This document shows positions 48,224 to 57,627 of a stretch of DNA of 64,000 nucleotides, in pieces (position 1 is the stretch's first letter; the number at the start of each line of letters is the position of its first letter). The notes under the pieces were generated by a model. The model had not been told where the DNA came from. It did no database searches and saw only the letters and a list, made by a program, of their open reading frames with translations. The DNA lies in the NCBI GenBank assembly GCA_029263895.1, contig JARIDO010000040.1, positions 1 through 64,000 on the forward strand, given 5' to 3'. The translations under genes and the position numbers were made by a program. The DNA is from Sporosarcina sp. Lineage in GTDB: Bacteria; Bacillota; Bacilli; Bacillales_A; Planococcaceae.

Positions 48224-48991
48224 TTACTCACTTTCACCATATATAATTTCAACAATATGACATTCTGGATCTGCACCTAGTCGAAGTGGCACGAGTGTTG
48301 TTCCAAAACCATTGCTAATTAGCGTAGCAGAATTGTCATCTTTGTAAAATCCACCTTTCTCTTGCATACCAAACAATCCAAATCGTATTTGCCCACCATG
48401 GGTATGACCAGCCAACATTAAATCTGGCTTTACAGTTGAGTCTAATTCCCTAAAAACGGCTGGATTATGTGACACAAATATAAGGTGTTCATATTTATTA
48501 CTATAGCGAAGTGCAGATTGGATATCGACATTTAAGCTTGTGGGGTCATCCACACCACATATCCCCCAAACAGAGTGATTTGGAATCGCTACATTTTTAT
48601 TATCAAGTATTTCGCAATGATAGTGTTCTAAAATCTTTCTTATTTCTTGTTCGCCAATTTCTCTATCGTTATTTCCCCAAACAAAAAACAATGGTCCAAT
48701 CGTAGCAAGGTTCCTGACATTTTCTTTAATTATAGTAGTCGATACTCCCTTTTCAGCAAGGTCTCCACCAATAATAACTAAATCAATCGAAGAGTTCGAT
48801 TGAACAGCCTTCACTATTTCTTTTGTTATTTTTCTTCTATGAATATCGGAGATGAAAAATAAAGTTACTTTTTGTTTCGTCTGACTTTTTGAAGCAACAA
48901 ACAATTCGTGAATTACTACTCTCTGTTTTTTTGCATTAAAGTACATCCTTAAAGTGAAAGCACCCATTATCGCTATGAAAAACCAAAACAT
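48224..48991 (-). CDS. ypbG: Membrane-anchored metallophosphoesterase (YpbG-like)
   Basis: Calcineurin-like phosphoesterase of 255 residues with an N-terminal membrane helix and the five metal-binding blocks ISDIH, GGDLAEKG, GNND, SHNP and GHTHGG. The substrate is unknown. Placed as ypbG in B. subtilis, just before ypbE. The gene ends 20 bases before ypdA starts. Confidence 0.88.
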   Translation of the reverse strand: MFWFFIAIMGAFTLRMYFNAKKQRVVIHELFVASKSQTKQKVTLFFISDIHRRKITKEIVKAVQSNSSIDLVIIGGDLAEKGVSTTIIKENVRNLATIGPLFFVWGNNDREIGEQEIRKILEHYHCEILDNKNVAIPNHSVWGICGVDDPTSLNVDIQSALRYSNKYEHLIFVSHNPAVFRELDSTVKPDLMLAGHTHGGQIRFGLFGMQEKGGFYKDDNSATLISNGFGTTLVPLRLGADPECHIVEIIYGESE

Positions 48992-49026
48992 ATTTTTAAT
49001 CGTAAAAACACACCTCCATTATATAT

Positions 49027-49058
49027 AAAAAAGACAAAGTAAAAAACTTTGTCTTTTT
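49027..49058 (-). terminator. Terminator of ypbE
   Basis: AAAAAGACAAAGT pairs with ACTTTGTCTTTTT around a short loop, with T runs on both sides, at the ypbE stop codon. Confidence 0.85.
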
Positions 49059-49707
49059 ATGGAATAATTATTTTTTGCCCCACTTTAACTTCGTTAGAAG
49101 TAAGTTTATTTGCAACTTTTATTTTTTCTATTGATGCCTGTGAGCCATTACCGTAATATTTCAAAGCAATTCGATATAAATTCTCGCTTGTACCAACAGT
49201 ATGTGTTTTCGGTGCTTCGTTTGGTTGTTCTGTTGTTTCTGGAGTGTTAGAACTACCTTCTGCAGAATCCTGTGAATCCTCAACCGGCGGTACTGTAGTC
49301 ACATCTTCATTTTCAGGGGTCGTTTCTGATTCAGGCGTTGTATCCTCTTCCTCAATGTCTTCTTTGTCTTCTTTGTCTTCTTTTTCTTCTTTTTCTTCTT
49401 TTTCTTTCGATTTTTCCGCTTCTCCCTTTTTGTCCGTTTCAAATTGAACATTATCATTATCATTATCAATACCAGCAGTAGTTCCAGGTTTAGAAGAATA
49501 CACATCTGAAATAACATATATCAAAATTATAATTGGGATAAGTGTAAAGATCGTAAGAATTATATTAATAGATCTATTCCCTGACTTCTTTTTAGGTTCT
49601 CTTTTTCTACCAAATTTTTCACTTCGCGATTGAAGAGTATCTTCTTCAACTAAATTTACTTCTTTTCTATTTTCTTCAAAATCATTTTTAAAGTCTTCCT
49701 GTTTCAT
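49057..49707 (-). CDS. ypbE: LysM-domain membrane protein (YpbE-like)
   Basis: A 216-residue protein with a short basic cytoplasmic tail, one membrane helix (about 47-70), a very acidic/lysine-rich, proline- and threonine-rich linker (about 80-165, with a KEE/KED repeat) and one C-terminal LysM domain (about 170-216: HTVGTSENLYRIALKYYGNG). It probably binds peptidoglycan outside the cell. The linker is encoded by five tandem 9-base units near 49358-49402. Confidence 0.85.
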   Translation of the reverse strand: MKQEDFKNDFEENRKEVNLVEEDTLQSRSEKFGRKREPKKKSGNRSINIILTIFTLIPIIILIYVISDVYSSKPGTTAGIDNDNDNVQFETDKKGEAEKSKEKEEKEEKEDKEDKEDIEEEDTTPESETTPENEDVTTVPPVEDSQDSAEGSSNTPETTEQPNEAPKTHTVGTSENLYRIALKYYGNGSQASIEKIKVANKLTSNEVKVGQKIIIP

Positions 49708-49833
49708 ATCAACATTCTCCTATCACATCGTGCTATACCATTATTATGACGAATATTGTCGGAAAAGTAAACGAGCAAAAGCAGAAGTTTGTGTAAATTT
49801 GATGTTATATTAACAGAGTCTAAAAAAACATCT

Positions 49834-51276
49834 CTAATTTTCACTAAGTAACAAATCTAGTCTTGTTTTCCAGTCAAGTTCAAATTCATTATCATTAATC
49901 ATTTCTCTATTCTGTAACCATGCTTCATTTTCAAGCCCACATATCGAACAACAAATTTGAGGAGTTGTACTCAACTTTTCACCAAAAACACTTAATAACT
50001 CTTTTCTTATACAATTCCCACTATGCACTAATTGAAGCATCTTTTGTAATTGCTCTTCTTTATCCTTTTTTAATTGTTCAATTTGATGGATAACATCTTC
50101 TACTTTTTCGCTCTCTAGATAATAGTCAATCATACGTCTTCCAGTTTCACTTAAGCTTGATAACTCAGCAGCATCTATTGAAGTTGTACCAGTCTGCATC
50201 AAATTATAATAATGCAAGATTTCTAACTCTTGCGGCATCTCTTCTTGAGTAATAAAGCGAATTCTGCGATCATCTTCTGGACTATATAATAAGCAAGCAG
50301 TCGCTTGTAGCTGATCACGACCTGCCCGTCCGACTTCTTGACTGTAACTAGCAATAGACTGCGGCATATGCTCATGAATAATTTGACGTACATTATCCTT
50401 ATGAATACCCATACCAAAAGCATTAGTAGCACAAATCCAATTTAACTCTCCTACAACGAATTGTTCTTGAATGAGCGCTCTGTCTTCTTGTTCCATTCCA
50501 GCATGGTAAGAAGCAATCTGAATGCCTTCTCGTCGTAAGTACTCTGATAATTCATCTGCCCTTTTTCGTGATGCGACATAAATAATTCCAGGACCTATCG
50601 TTGATTGAAGTCTGTCTTTAATCCATTCAGTCTTGTCTATTTGTGAATTAACCTTAATAATTGTATAACTAATATTTGTTCGGTCGATAGGTTGACGGTG
50701 CACAACCGCAGATTTCAGTTGAAGATAAAATCGAATGTCTTCAACAACCTTATCATCTGCTGTTGCAGTCAATGCCAGTATATTTGGACGCTGAACTTTC
50801 TCGAAAAAGTTACCAATCCGTAAATAATCGGGTCTGAAATCAAAACCCCATTGGGAAATACAATGAGCTTCATCTACGACTAGTAATCCAAGGTGCATTC
50901 TTTGTAACACTGAAACAATTGATTCTTGCGTTAACATTTCGGGTGATATAAAGATAAATTTATAGGATGCTAGACTTGATAGTATTCTATTCTTATCCGA
51001 AAAACTCAAAAATGAATTAAGAGCTACAACCCTTTTTTCTCCACTCTTTTTCATAACCGCTACTTGGTCTTCCATCAATGCTACCAATGGCGATATAATT
51101 AACACAGCCCCCTCTAAAGCATATGCAGGAAGCTGGTAACATAATGACTTGCCCATACCTGTTGGAAGTATGGCAAGTGTATCTTTACCCTTCAGTACAT
51201 CTCTGACAATCGCTTCTTGACCAGGCCTAAATTGTTCAAAACCAAACTTTTTCTGCAACAGAGATTGCAAGTCCAT
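49834..51276 (-). CDS. recS: RecQ-family DNA helicase, short form
   Basis: ATP-dependent 3'-5' DNA helicase of 480 residues. Walker A is PTGMGKS (38-44), Walker B the DEAH in VVDEAHCISQWG, and motif VI SYSQEVGRAGRD. The zinc-finger cysteines follow (CSICGLENE), but the HRDC domain of full-length RecQ is absent. This matches the ypbC/RecS type of B. subtilis. The start overlaps the ypbB stop (TAATG), and ypbB-recS are adjacent as in B. subtilis. Confidence 0.93.
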   Translation of the reverse strand: MDLQSLLQKKFGFEQFRPGQEAIVRDVLKGKDTLAILPTGMGKSLCYQLPAYALEGAVLIISPLVALMEDQVAVMKKSGEKRVVALNSFLSFSDKNRILSSLASYKFIFISPEMLTQESIVSVLQRMHLGLLVVDEAHCISQWGFDFRPDYLRIGNFFEKVQRPNILALTATADDKVVEDIRFYLQLKSAVVHRQPIDRTNISYTIIKVNSQIDKTEWIKDRLQSTIGPGIIYVASRKRADELSEYLRREGIQIASYHAGMEQEDRALIQEQFVVGELNWICATNAFGMGIHKDNVRQIIHEHMPQSIASYSQEVGRAGRDQLQATACLLYSPEDDRRIRFITQEEMPQELEILHYYNLMQTGTTSIDAAELSSLSETGRRMIDYYLESEKVEDVIHQIEQLKKDKEEQLQKMLQLVHSGNCIRKELLSVFGEKLSTTPQICCSICGLENEAWLQNREMINDNEFELDWKTRLDLLLSEN

Positions 51277-52316
51277 TATGCTCTCCCCCCTGATTTGGAA
51301 CCTAAAATTAATCGTAATTGAAAAAATGACAGTGTTTCAAATTCTGCTTTTAATAATCGAAGTCTCATTGTGCCAAGTTCTTCAGATTTATTTAATACAG
51401 CAATTAATTTGTCCTTAGAAATAAAATTGCTTATAGGAAAGTCAGGATCATTCAAAGACATCTCAACAAAATGATCTTCAATTGTACTAACTTTCAAACT
51501 TCGTTTTTTCGCAATTTCCTCAATAGAAAAATTCTTTTCAAATAGATCTTTTGTTTTTAAACAAGATTGAGTTAAATAAGTATTCACTTTTACTCCTTCA
51601 GCTAACTTTTTTAGAAGTGGAAAACCATCGCTCATTTCTATTACATCGAGCAACCGATGCAATCCTTCAATCAGTAACAAACGAACACTCATTGGTTCAA
51701 TTTTTAAGTGATCTGCTAACTGCCCCCATGTTAAACCAGTTAGCTGAAATCCAGTAAGTCTGTATACAAAAATCTTTTTTTGCACCTCACTCATTGAACT
51801 TTTCTCAAAAGCTAATTGGAGTTCTAAATTGAGTCGTCCGATTAAGTCACTCTCAAGATTTACATATTTCAATAAAAATGCTTTTACAAATGTTTGAATT
51901 TCATATTCTTTTTGAATCGGTAAAAAAGACTTATTTTGTGCAAGTAGATTAGAATACGTTTGAATAAGAAGTGAAAGTCTAGCGTAAAATACTTTTTCAC
52001 TTCCACGATAATCCCATCCTCTAAAATAGAATTCATCCATTTTTGAAAGTTCATTTTTGCCGATATATGTTAGTCTTACAATAGAATCAGCAGTAATCTC
52101 TATGTGCTTTGCAGTTATTAACCTATTGACATTGAGATCGAATTCTTCTTTAGATAGTTTAGGGAGTATTCCAAAATAATCTTTTAGTTGATAGTACTCA
52201 ACATCTTGTAGCGTTTGCCCAGAACGTTTACCACGCAATAAATGATAGCTTGCATAGATTGAACGTTCACCATCCAACTTATTTATAATTTTTAGTAGTA
52301 TTGAAGGTAGGTTCAT
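51276..52316 (-). CDS. ypbB: YpbB-like helix-turn-helix protein
   Basis: A 346-residue protein of unknown function, with two winged-helix or helix-turn-helix-like segments near the middle and C-terminal part (for example KIFVYRLTGFQLTGLTWGQL and FSIEEIAKKRSLKVSTIED). Always beside the RecQ-like gene in Bacilli, so a DNA-repair role is plausible but not shown. The ATG at 52316 has GGAGGGG before it; the frame up to 52370 is not preferred. Confidence 0.85.
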   Translation of the reverse strand: MNLPSILLKIINKLDGERSIYASYHLLRGKRSGQTLQDVEYYQLKDYFGILPKLSKEEFDLNVNRLITAKHIEITADSIVRLTYIGKNELSKMDEFYFRGWDYRGSEKVFYARLSLLIQTYSNLLAQNKSFLPIQKEYEIQTFVKAFLLKYVNLESDLIGRLNLELQLAFEKSSMSEVQKKIFVYRLTGFQLTGLTWGQLADHLKIEPMSVRLLLIEGLHRLLDVIEMSDGFPLLKKLAEGVKVNTYLTQSCLKTKDLFEKNFSIEEIAKKRSLKVSTIEDHFVEMSLNDPDFPISNFISKDKLIAVLNKSEELGTMRLRLLKAEFETLSFFQLRLILGSKSGGRA

Positions 52317-52347
52317 GATTTCCCCTCCGTTAAAAAGATGTTTTTTG

Positions 52348-52376
52348 TTGAAAACTACGTCCAACATCATTAGAAT
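52348..52376 (+). promoter_or_regulatory. SigA promoter of fer
   Basis: TTGAAA (52348-52353) and TAGAAT (52371-52376) are 17 bases apart on the plus strand, about 50 bases before fer and divergent to ypbB. Confidence 0.7.
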
Positions 52377-52385
52377 GGAATGTGA

Positions 52386-52673
<288 letters not shown>

Positions 52674-52681
52674 TAACGACT

Positions 52682-52719
52682 AAAAAACCCGTTCGATTTA
52701 AAAATCGAACGGTTTTTTT
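52682..52719. terminator. Terminator of fer
   Basis: AAAAAACCCGTTCGAT pairs with ATCGAACGGTTTTTTT around TTAAAA. T runs on both strands allow it to work for the converging ribU side as well. Confidence 0.92.
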
Positions 52720-52780
52720 AGGTTCTTTGTCAAATAACGTTGATGAAGAATTTTAGTCGATAATAATTGACTTGTATTAA

Positions 52781-52940
52781 GGCTGTTTAGAATGTCAGGA
52801 AACTGATTTTCTAAACAGTCTTACTATATAGTGAGTAGTTATCCTGTTTCTTTCCGTTCCAGATGGTGCTTTCCGCGGCACAACTTCAGCACACCTCACG
52901 GAACGCGTACGCTTGGAACTGAAATCAGTAGATTTCAGAA
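52781..52940. repeat. Decayed palindromic repeat (copy C)
   Basis: The 400-base gap between fer and ribU holds a hairpin at 52781-52820 (GGCTGTTTAGA with TCTAAACAGTC), then a GC-rich tract with GCTTTCCGCGG and a run resembling copy B (GCACAACTTCAGCACACCTCAC against GCACGACCTCAGTCTCCTCGT), and a perfect 8-base palindrome pair at 52919-52938 (CTGAAATC, GATTTCAG). It is probably a worn third member of the family at 441-750 and 8550-8793, but without a transposase. Confidence 0.55.
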
Positions 52941-52966
52941 TTCTTTAGGCCAATATATTCATAAAA

Positions 52967-53034
52967 ATAACGTTGGTGAATTCCAATCCTCTTCTCTTGT
53001 TTTTGAGAAGAGGACTTTCTTTCACCAACGTTAT
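52967..53034 (-). terminator. Long two-part hairpin downstream of ribU
   Basis: An outer stem of 14 perfect pairs (ATAACGTTGGTGAA, 52967-52980, with 53021-53034) encloses an inner stem of nine (CCTCTTCTC with GAGAAGAGG). On the minus strand a short ATTTTTAT follows, so it could end the ribU transcript. It is larger than most terminators in the window. Confidence 0.65.
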
Positions 53035-53079
53035 AAATTATGGTACCGTTTTTTATGCGCATATTATAGATTTTATTCT

Positions 53080-53661
53080 TTAAGTCATCAACTGCATACG
53101 TTGCTGTGAAATCCACTTGTTCATACTCTTGAAAAGAAGCAAAGTAATAACCATCAATATTGCTCCCTTAATAATATTAAACGGTAGTATACCAGCTACA
53201 ATCATTGCATAAAGTGCATCACCACTTACAGCTGGAGCGTTTAAAAAGTACGTGTACATCGGAAGGAATACAGCATAGTTTAACAAGCTCATACCGATAG
53301 CCATAGTTACAGTGCCCGCTATTAAACCAGACGCAAGTCCTTTTGATGTACGGAATTTATTGAAGATAACATAAATAGGTAAAATAAAGAGAATACCTGT
53401 CGTAAAGTTGGCAATTTCGCCTACAGGAACACCAGTTGGACTGCCTGATAAGAACCAATACAAAACATTCTTTAACAGTTCTACTGAAATTCCTGCTACT
53501 GGTCCCATCGTCATAATAGCCAATACTGCTGGAATTTCACTGAAATCGATTTTCAGAAAACCCGGTAGTGCCGGCAATGGGAAATTGAACTGCATTAAAA
53601 CAGTTGAAATACTCCCAAGTATTGCGATGAGAATCATCTTTCGCAACTTTTTGTTGTTCAT
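53080..53661 (-). CDS. ribU: Riboflavin transporter, ECF substrate-binding subunit
   Basis: S component of an energy-coupling-factor riboflavin importer (ypaA/fmnP in B. subtilis). The 193-residue membrane protein has about six helices and the family pattern LKIDFSEIPAVLA near residue 37, with GPVAGISVELLKN. It is controlled by the FMN riboswitch at 53871-53996 and has no other gene in its operon. The shared ATPase and T subunits are not in this window. Confidence 0.95.
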   Translation of the reverse strand: MNNKKLRKMILIAILGSISTVLMQFNFPLPALPGFLKIDFSEIPAVLAIMTMGPVAGISVELLKNVLYWFLSGSPTGVPVGEIANFTTGILFILPIYVIFNKFRTSKGLASGLIAGTVTMAIGMSLLNYAVFLPMYTYFLNAPAVSGDALYAMIVAGILPFNIIKGAILMVITLLLFKSMNKWISQQRMQLMT

Positions 53662-53732
53662 GTTGTTTCCCTCTCCTTTTGCGATTCACTTCAAAAGAGG
53701 AAAGGACGAACCGAAATCGTTGTTAATCCAAC

Positions 53733-53768
53733 AAAAAATCCCCAAAGCTAAAAAGCTCAAGGGAGTTG
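53733..53768 (-). terminator. Riboswitch expression-platform terminator of ribU
   Basis: On the minus strand ACTCCCTTGAGCT pairs with AGCTTTGGGGA around TTTT and is followed by a run of T. It lies between the FMN aptamer and ribU, as expected for transcription termination when FMN is bound. Confidence 0.85.
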
Positions 53769-53870
53769 AAAGGCATAGTTAAATATGGTTTTGAACAGCG
53801 TAAAAAGCTATTCACTCCACACCTAAACAGGCACTCTCTTTGTGGACAACACAAAAAGACGGCCGTACCT

Positions 53871-53996
53871 CCACCTTCTCCCATCCAGACTATACTGTCG
53901 GCTCTGGAATCTAACCAGAATCTGCTGTTAAGCTCGCGGGCTCGGAATCGAAATTCCATTACCGCCGGTCGGGAATCACACCCTGCCCCGAAGATG
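53871..53996 (-). promoter_or_regulatory. FMN riboswitch (RFN element)
   Basis: The minus strand carries the conserved order of blocks: CTTCGGGGCAGGGTG, ATTCCCGACCGGCGGTA, AGCCCGCGA, GATTCTGG, ATTCCAGAGCCGACAGTA and AGTCTGGATGGGAGAAGG. All conserved paired regions are intact. It senses flavin mononucleotide and shuts off ribU. Confidence 0.98.
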
Positions 53997-54029
53997 AATC
54001 AATATTGTATTACAGTACTAGTGTATACA

Positions 54030-54075
54030 AAAAAATAGACTTTGTAAACAAAACTGTCTACAAAGTCTATTTTTC
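54030..54075 (-). terminator. Terminator of rsiX
   Basis: AAAATAGACTTTGT pairs with ACAAAGTCTATTTT on the minus strand around about 15 bases, with T runs, at the rsiX stop codon. Confidence 0.85.
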
Positions 54076-55264
54076 ATCTAAGAATGAATGGAAGTGGATT
54101 TGCCCCAATCGGAATTGGTAATTTACTTGTAAAGTCAAAACCGTTCCACTCTGTTTGCACAGTGTTCTCAAACTTTATTTGAGTATTAAAACTGGCAGCA
54201 GTTAAAAGAATTCCTTCAATGAGTTGCATAGCTTCAGCTCCATTAAGTGATTCCAAGTCCAATGAATGCGTAAATTGAATCGTTGTATATTCTTTTGAAG
54301 GAAGCACTTCAAAATCAACACCTTCTGGAATAACTGTAGTATATACATCATTTGGTGTTTCTTTCATTTTCTCCAGTGCGATTGCTAGCGTCTCAAATTT
54401 CTCACCAAAATTCGAAGCAAGATATTCATCCGAGTTACTTTGCTTAAACTTGTAATAGCCTTGTTGATTTTTTCCATTCGTTAATTTTAACGGTTGACTC
54501 GGTTTACCTACCTGATTAAATTCGATTCTCTGTTGTTTATTATTTTCAAAAAGAACCTCGTCAAAGTCATAGAAAGTATCTAAGATAGATTGTTTAAAAG
54601 TATCTAATGAGGAAGATGATCTATCATAAGCGTGATTTGGTAATAGTTGTTGAATAATGGTCTGGCCGTTAGTGCTGAAAGTTCCTCTATAAGGATGATA
54701 ATCTACAAAACCAAGAGCTTCTTCATCTAGACGGTTTGCATAAATATTATAAAGGTCAACTGTCGTTGGTTTACGGTTTCCAAAATCATGCTTAATATGT
54801 GCTTCTGGTATGAGAAATGTGACGGGAACACTCATCCCTGCATCGCCTACAAGACCGATATGCCACAGCGTTTCATTTGTTAAATCTGACGGATAGATTG
54901 CATAATGGCTTAAGTTATCATCTTCAACTGAAGTTGCACGGTTCGTTTCATTGCTTATGGAACGATCTTTGTTCATATCCATATTAGCTGTATCTAACTT
55001 TGCTTTTTCCGTTACAGCCATCTCTTGTTCTTCATTTTGAAATACAGGGATAACGATAATACTTAGAATAAAAAGAGCAGCAACTGCGACAAAAGCCGGC
55101 AGCCATTTCACTACTTTTTTATTTATATTATTTGAATTCATCTTTAATCTATCGTCACTTTGTAATCGCAATAAAATATCTTCTTTCGATCGATTGTCTT
55201 TAATGTCAGGGACTTGTTGGAGTAACTTCTCTATTTCACTGTCATCCCATTTTTTTTCAGACAT
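54074..55264 (-). CDS. rsiX: Anti-sigma factor RsiX-like
   Basis: A 396-residue single-pass membrane protein: a cytoplasmic N-terminus of about 50 residues that should hold SigX, one helix (about 54-74) and a large extracellular part without a motif I recognise. The ATG at 55264 overlaps the sigX stop codon by one base (TGATG), so the two are coupled. Identity rests on architecture and on position after sigX; the outer domain differs from a short anti-sigma protein. Confidence 0.85.
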   Translation of the reverse strand: MSEKKWDDSEIEKLLQQVPDIKDNRSKEDILLRLQSDDRLKMNSNNINKKVVKWLPAFVAVAALFILSIIVIPVFQNEEQEMAVTEKAKLDTANMDMNKDRSISNETNRATSVEDDNLSHYAIYPSDLTNETLWHIGLVGDAGMSVPVTFLIPEAHIKHDFGNRKPTTVDLYNIYANRLDEEALGFVDYHPYRGTFSTNGQTIIQQLLPNHAYDRSSSSLDTFKQSILDTFYDFDEVLFENNKQQRIEFNQVGKPSQPLKLTNGKNQQGYYKFKQSNSDEYLASNFGEKFETLAIALEKMKETPNDVYTTVIPEGVDFEVLPSKEYTTIQFTHSLDLESLNGAEAMQLIEGILLTAASFNTQIKFENTVQTEWNGFDFTSKLPIPIGANPLPFILR

Positions 55265-55797
55265 CAAATTTCCTCCCTTCTAGCGGATGGAAGAGTGTTC
55301 ATTTTCATTCGAAGTGTTTTTATGGCACGGTGCTGAGTTGTTTTCACTTTACCTTCAGTCCAACTAAGTATGGTTGCGGTCTCAGATATTGATAAGTCTT
55401 GAAAATAACGCATAATAATTACCATTTTTTGATCTCCACTGCAAGAATCCAAAGCGAACAATAATTCTTTCATCTCTTCACTTAATGTTACTACTTCTTC
55501 TGGTAACTTCCCTGTAGAAGTTAGTTCACTTTGTTCCCAATCAAACTTATCAAAAAGATGTCTTTTTCTAACAGTATTTTTTCTGAAATGATCAACGGCT
55601 ACATTTTTCGCAATCGAAAACAGCCATGTTTTCTCTGAACTTTTCCCTTCAAAACCGGCATACGCTTTAAATACTTTAACGTATACTTCATGCGTCAGAT
55701 CTTCGGCGTGTTCTCGATCTCCCGTTAAATATATAAGAAATGCAAACACATCCTGATGATACTGTTCATAGAGCCGGTGGAAAATGGAGTCATCCAT
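55264..55797 (-). CDS. sigX: ECF sigma factor SigX
   Basis: RNA polymerase sigma factor of 177 residues. Region 2 is near 10-75 (YHQDVFAFLIYLTGDREHAE, EKTWLFSIAKNVAVDHFRK) and region 4 near 115-165 (MRYFQDLSISETA, KTTQHRAIKTLRMK). It matches SigX of B. subtilis, which controls cell-surface and cationic-peptide-resistance genes. A promoter of the SigX type lies at 55822-55847. Confidence 0.93.
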   Translation of the reverse strand: MDDSIFHRLYEQYHQDVFAFLIYLTGDREHAEDLTHEVYVKVFKAYAGFEGKSSEKTWLFSIAKNVAVDHFRKNTVRKRHLFDKFDWEQSELTSTGKLPEEVVTLSEEMKELLFALDSCSGDQKMVIIMRYFQDLSISETATILSWTEGKVKTTQHRAIKTLRMKMNTLPSARREEI

Positions 55798-55821
55798 TCG
55801 ATCCCCCCGTTCAAGTTATTA

Positions 55822-55847
55822 GTCGTTTCTCAAGCTTAAAAGTTACA
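55822..55847 (-). promoter_or_regulatory. SigX-type autoregulatory promoter of sigX-rsiX
   Basis: On the minus strand TGTAAC (55842-55847) and CGAC (55822-55825) are 16 bases apart, which fits the known SigX boxes GTAAC and CGAC. It lies 25-50 bases before the sigX start. The TAA in the -35 is the resE stop codon. Confidence 0.65.
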
Positions 55848-57627
55848 ATTTTTTAGCTGGTACTGAACAACTAAATATAGTACCTGCCTTTGGACTTCTA
55901 GCAGCACATATCGTACCACCATGCGCATCAATAATGTTTTTAGCAATTGATAGACCTAAACCCGTACCACCCTTGCCTCTAGTTCTAGCCTTATCGGCTT
56001 TGTAGAAACGTTCAAAGATGAATGGTAAATCTTGCTCCGGTATACCAATTCCTGTATCTACAACATTCATAACAACCGACCCGTTAGTTACTTCAACAAC
56101 AAGAGACACTTTTCCATCATCAGGTGTGTGTCGTATTGCATTATCGATAAGATTTGTAAACACTTGCTCGATACGATCTTCATCAATGCTTGCAATAACT
56201 TGTATATCATCCGGGTGCGTAAATTCTAATTCAACATTTGCGTCTCGTGCAACTTGCGTGAATTTAGTCAGGATACGAGATAGTAATGGAATGATTAGGA
56301 CATCTTCTTTATAAAGTCTCATATGACCCGATTCCATTCTTGCTAAATCAAGTAAATCTGTAACTAGACGTCCCATCCGTTTTGACTCATCATGAATGAT
56401 TTGTACCATTTCAAGACGTTCTTCATCACTAGTAGTGACACCATCAATAATTGCTTCACTATAGCCCTGCAACATCGCAATAGGTGTTCTCAATTCATGA
56501 GAAACGTTCGCAATAAAATCTGAGCGTAATTTATCAAGCTTATGTTGTTCTGTTTTATCTCTTAAAACTGCAACGGCACCGCGTATACTATCACTACTAT
56601 AAAGTGGGCTAATTGAAATTGCATAGAATTGACCATCTAATTCCAACTCATCTTTAACTTCTTCTGCAAACGCAATAACGTGTTCAAGCATATGAAAAAT
56701 TTCTTTCGGAAGATCTCCACGCTCCCCTTCACTGCCCATTTTAGAGTACCAATTTTGTAATAATCTTTCTGCAGGTGGGTTACTCAAAAGGATTGTGGCA
56801 TCTCGGTTAAATGTGATGACTGCATCAGTCATCGACGTAAGAATACTGGATAGTTGTTCCTTCTCTTGATTCGTTAGTTCGACATTGTATTTAAGTTGCC
56901 TACCCATTTGATTAAATGCAGTAGCCAATTGGCCAATCTCATCATTTTGAAGTACAGGTAATCGCGTATCAAAATTACCTTTTGATAATTCTAAAGCTGC
57001 TTGCTTCATCGCCCGTAATGGTGACGTAATCCGTGTCGATAGAAAGAAAGCGAATATAGTAGTTAATATGAAAGCAATAAATGCGGAAAGAAAGACAATA
57101 TTAGTCGTACTCTTCGTTGTACGGTGAACAGCATCAAGACTTTGATAAATGATGACGGCCCCAACCATCTCACCATTCATGTCAAAGGGATAGCCAAGTA
57201 CCAAGTACTGTTCCATAACATTCTCTTCTTTAACTGAAGGTAGAATCATTTCTTTAACAACTTGGCCTTTATCTGTCACTTTTGTATAGAGAGATGATTC
57301 TTTAAGGATTTTCTTTTCAAGACGTGGACCATTCAAGCCTTCGTGAAATGAATGAATAACGTTGCCGTCTTTTCCTACAATAATTGCATTTGTTTCTTTA
57401 TCTAAAATGTCTTCGATGATCATTTGTTTAAAAGAATCTGCTTCATCATCTCGTGCAATTTTACTAATTGTAGTGGCATCTCTTATCAAAGATATTTCAG
57501 CTTGCTTTGTATGGAAATCATCAAGGAATTCAAGTAGTAAAGCGGTAATAATAAAGAGGACAAAGGAAACGAGAAGCAATATGGTTGCCCATAGCTTCCC
57601 GACGATTGAATTCCATATCTTATTCAT
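55843..57627 (-). CDS. resE: Sensor histidine kinase ResE
   Basis: Membrane kinase for redox and nitric-oxide control of respiration genes. The 594-residue protein has two membrane segments (about 12-32 and 175-196), an outer domain between them, HAMP, a PAS domain, the phospho-acceptor histidine in NVSHELRTP and an HATPase domain (DNAIRHTP, GTGLGLSI). The ATG at 57627 follows GAGG by six bases and overlaps the resD end by eight bases. Confidence 0.95.
   Translation of the reverse strand: MNKIWNSIVGKLWATILLLVSFVLFIITALLLEFLDDFHTKQAEISLIRDATTISKIARDDEADSFKQMIIEDILDKETNAIIVGKDGNVIHSFHEGLNGPRLEKKILKESSLYTKVTDKGQVVKEMILPSVKEENVMEQYLVLGYPFDMNGEMVGAVIIYQSLDAVHRTTKSTTNIVFLSAFIAFILTTIFAFFLSTRITSPLRAMKQAALELSKGNFDTRLPVLQNDEIGQLATAFNQMGRQLKYNVELTNQEKEQLSSILTSMTDAVITFNRDATILLSNPPAERLLQNWYSKMGSEGERGDLPKEIFHMLEHVIAFAEEVKDELELDGQFYAISISPLYSSDSIRGAVAVLRDKTEQHKLDKLRSDFIANVSHELRTPIAMLQGYSEAIIDGVTTSDEERLEMVQIIHDESKRMGRLVTDLLDLARMESGHMRLYKEDVLIIPLLSRILTKFTQVARDANVELEFTHPDDIQVIASIDEDRIEQVFTNLIDNAIRHTPDDGKVSLVVEVTNGSVVMNVVDTGIGIPEQDLPFIFERFYKADKARTRGKGGTGLGLSIAKNIIDAHGGTICAARSPKAGTIFSCSVPAKKL

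Noticed and set aside
49299-49517. A Lys-rich 72-codon frame inside ypbE
   Set aside because: It is the frame-shifted reading of the KEE/KED repeat and has no separate start signal.
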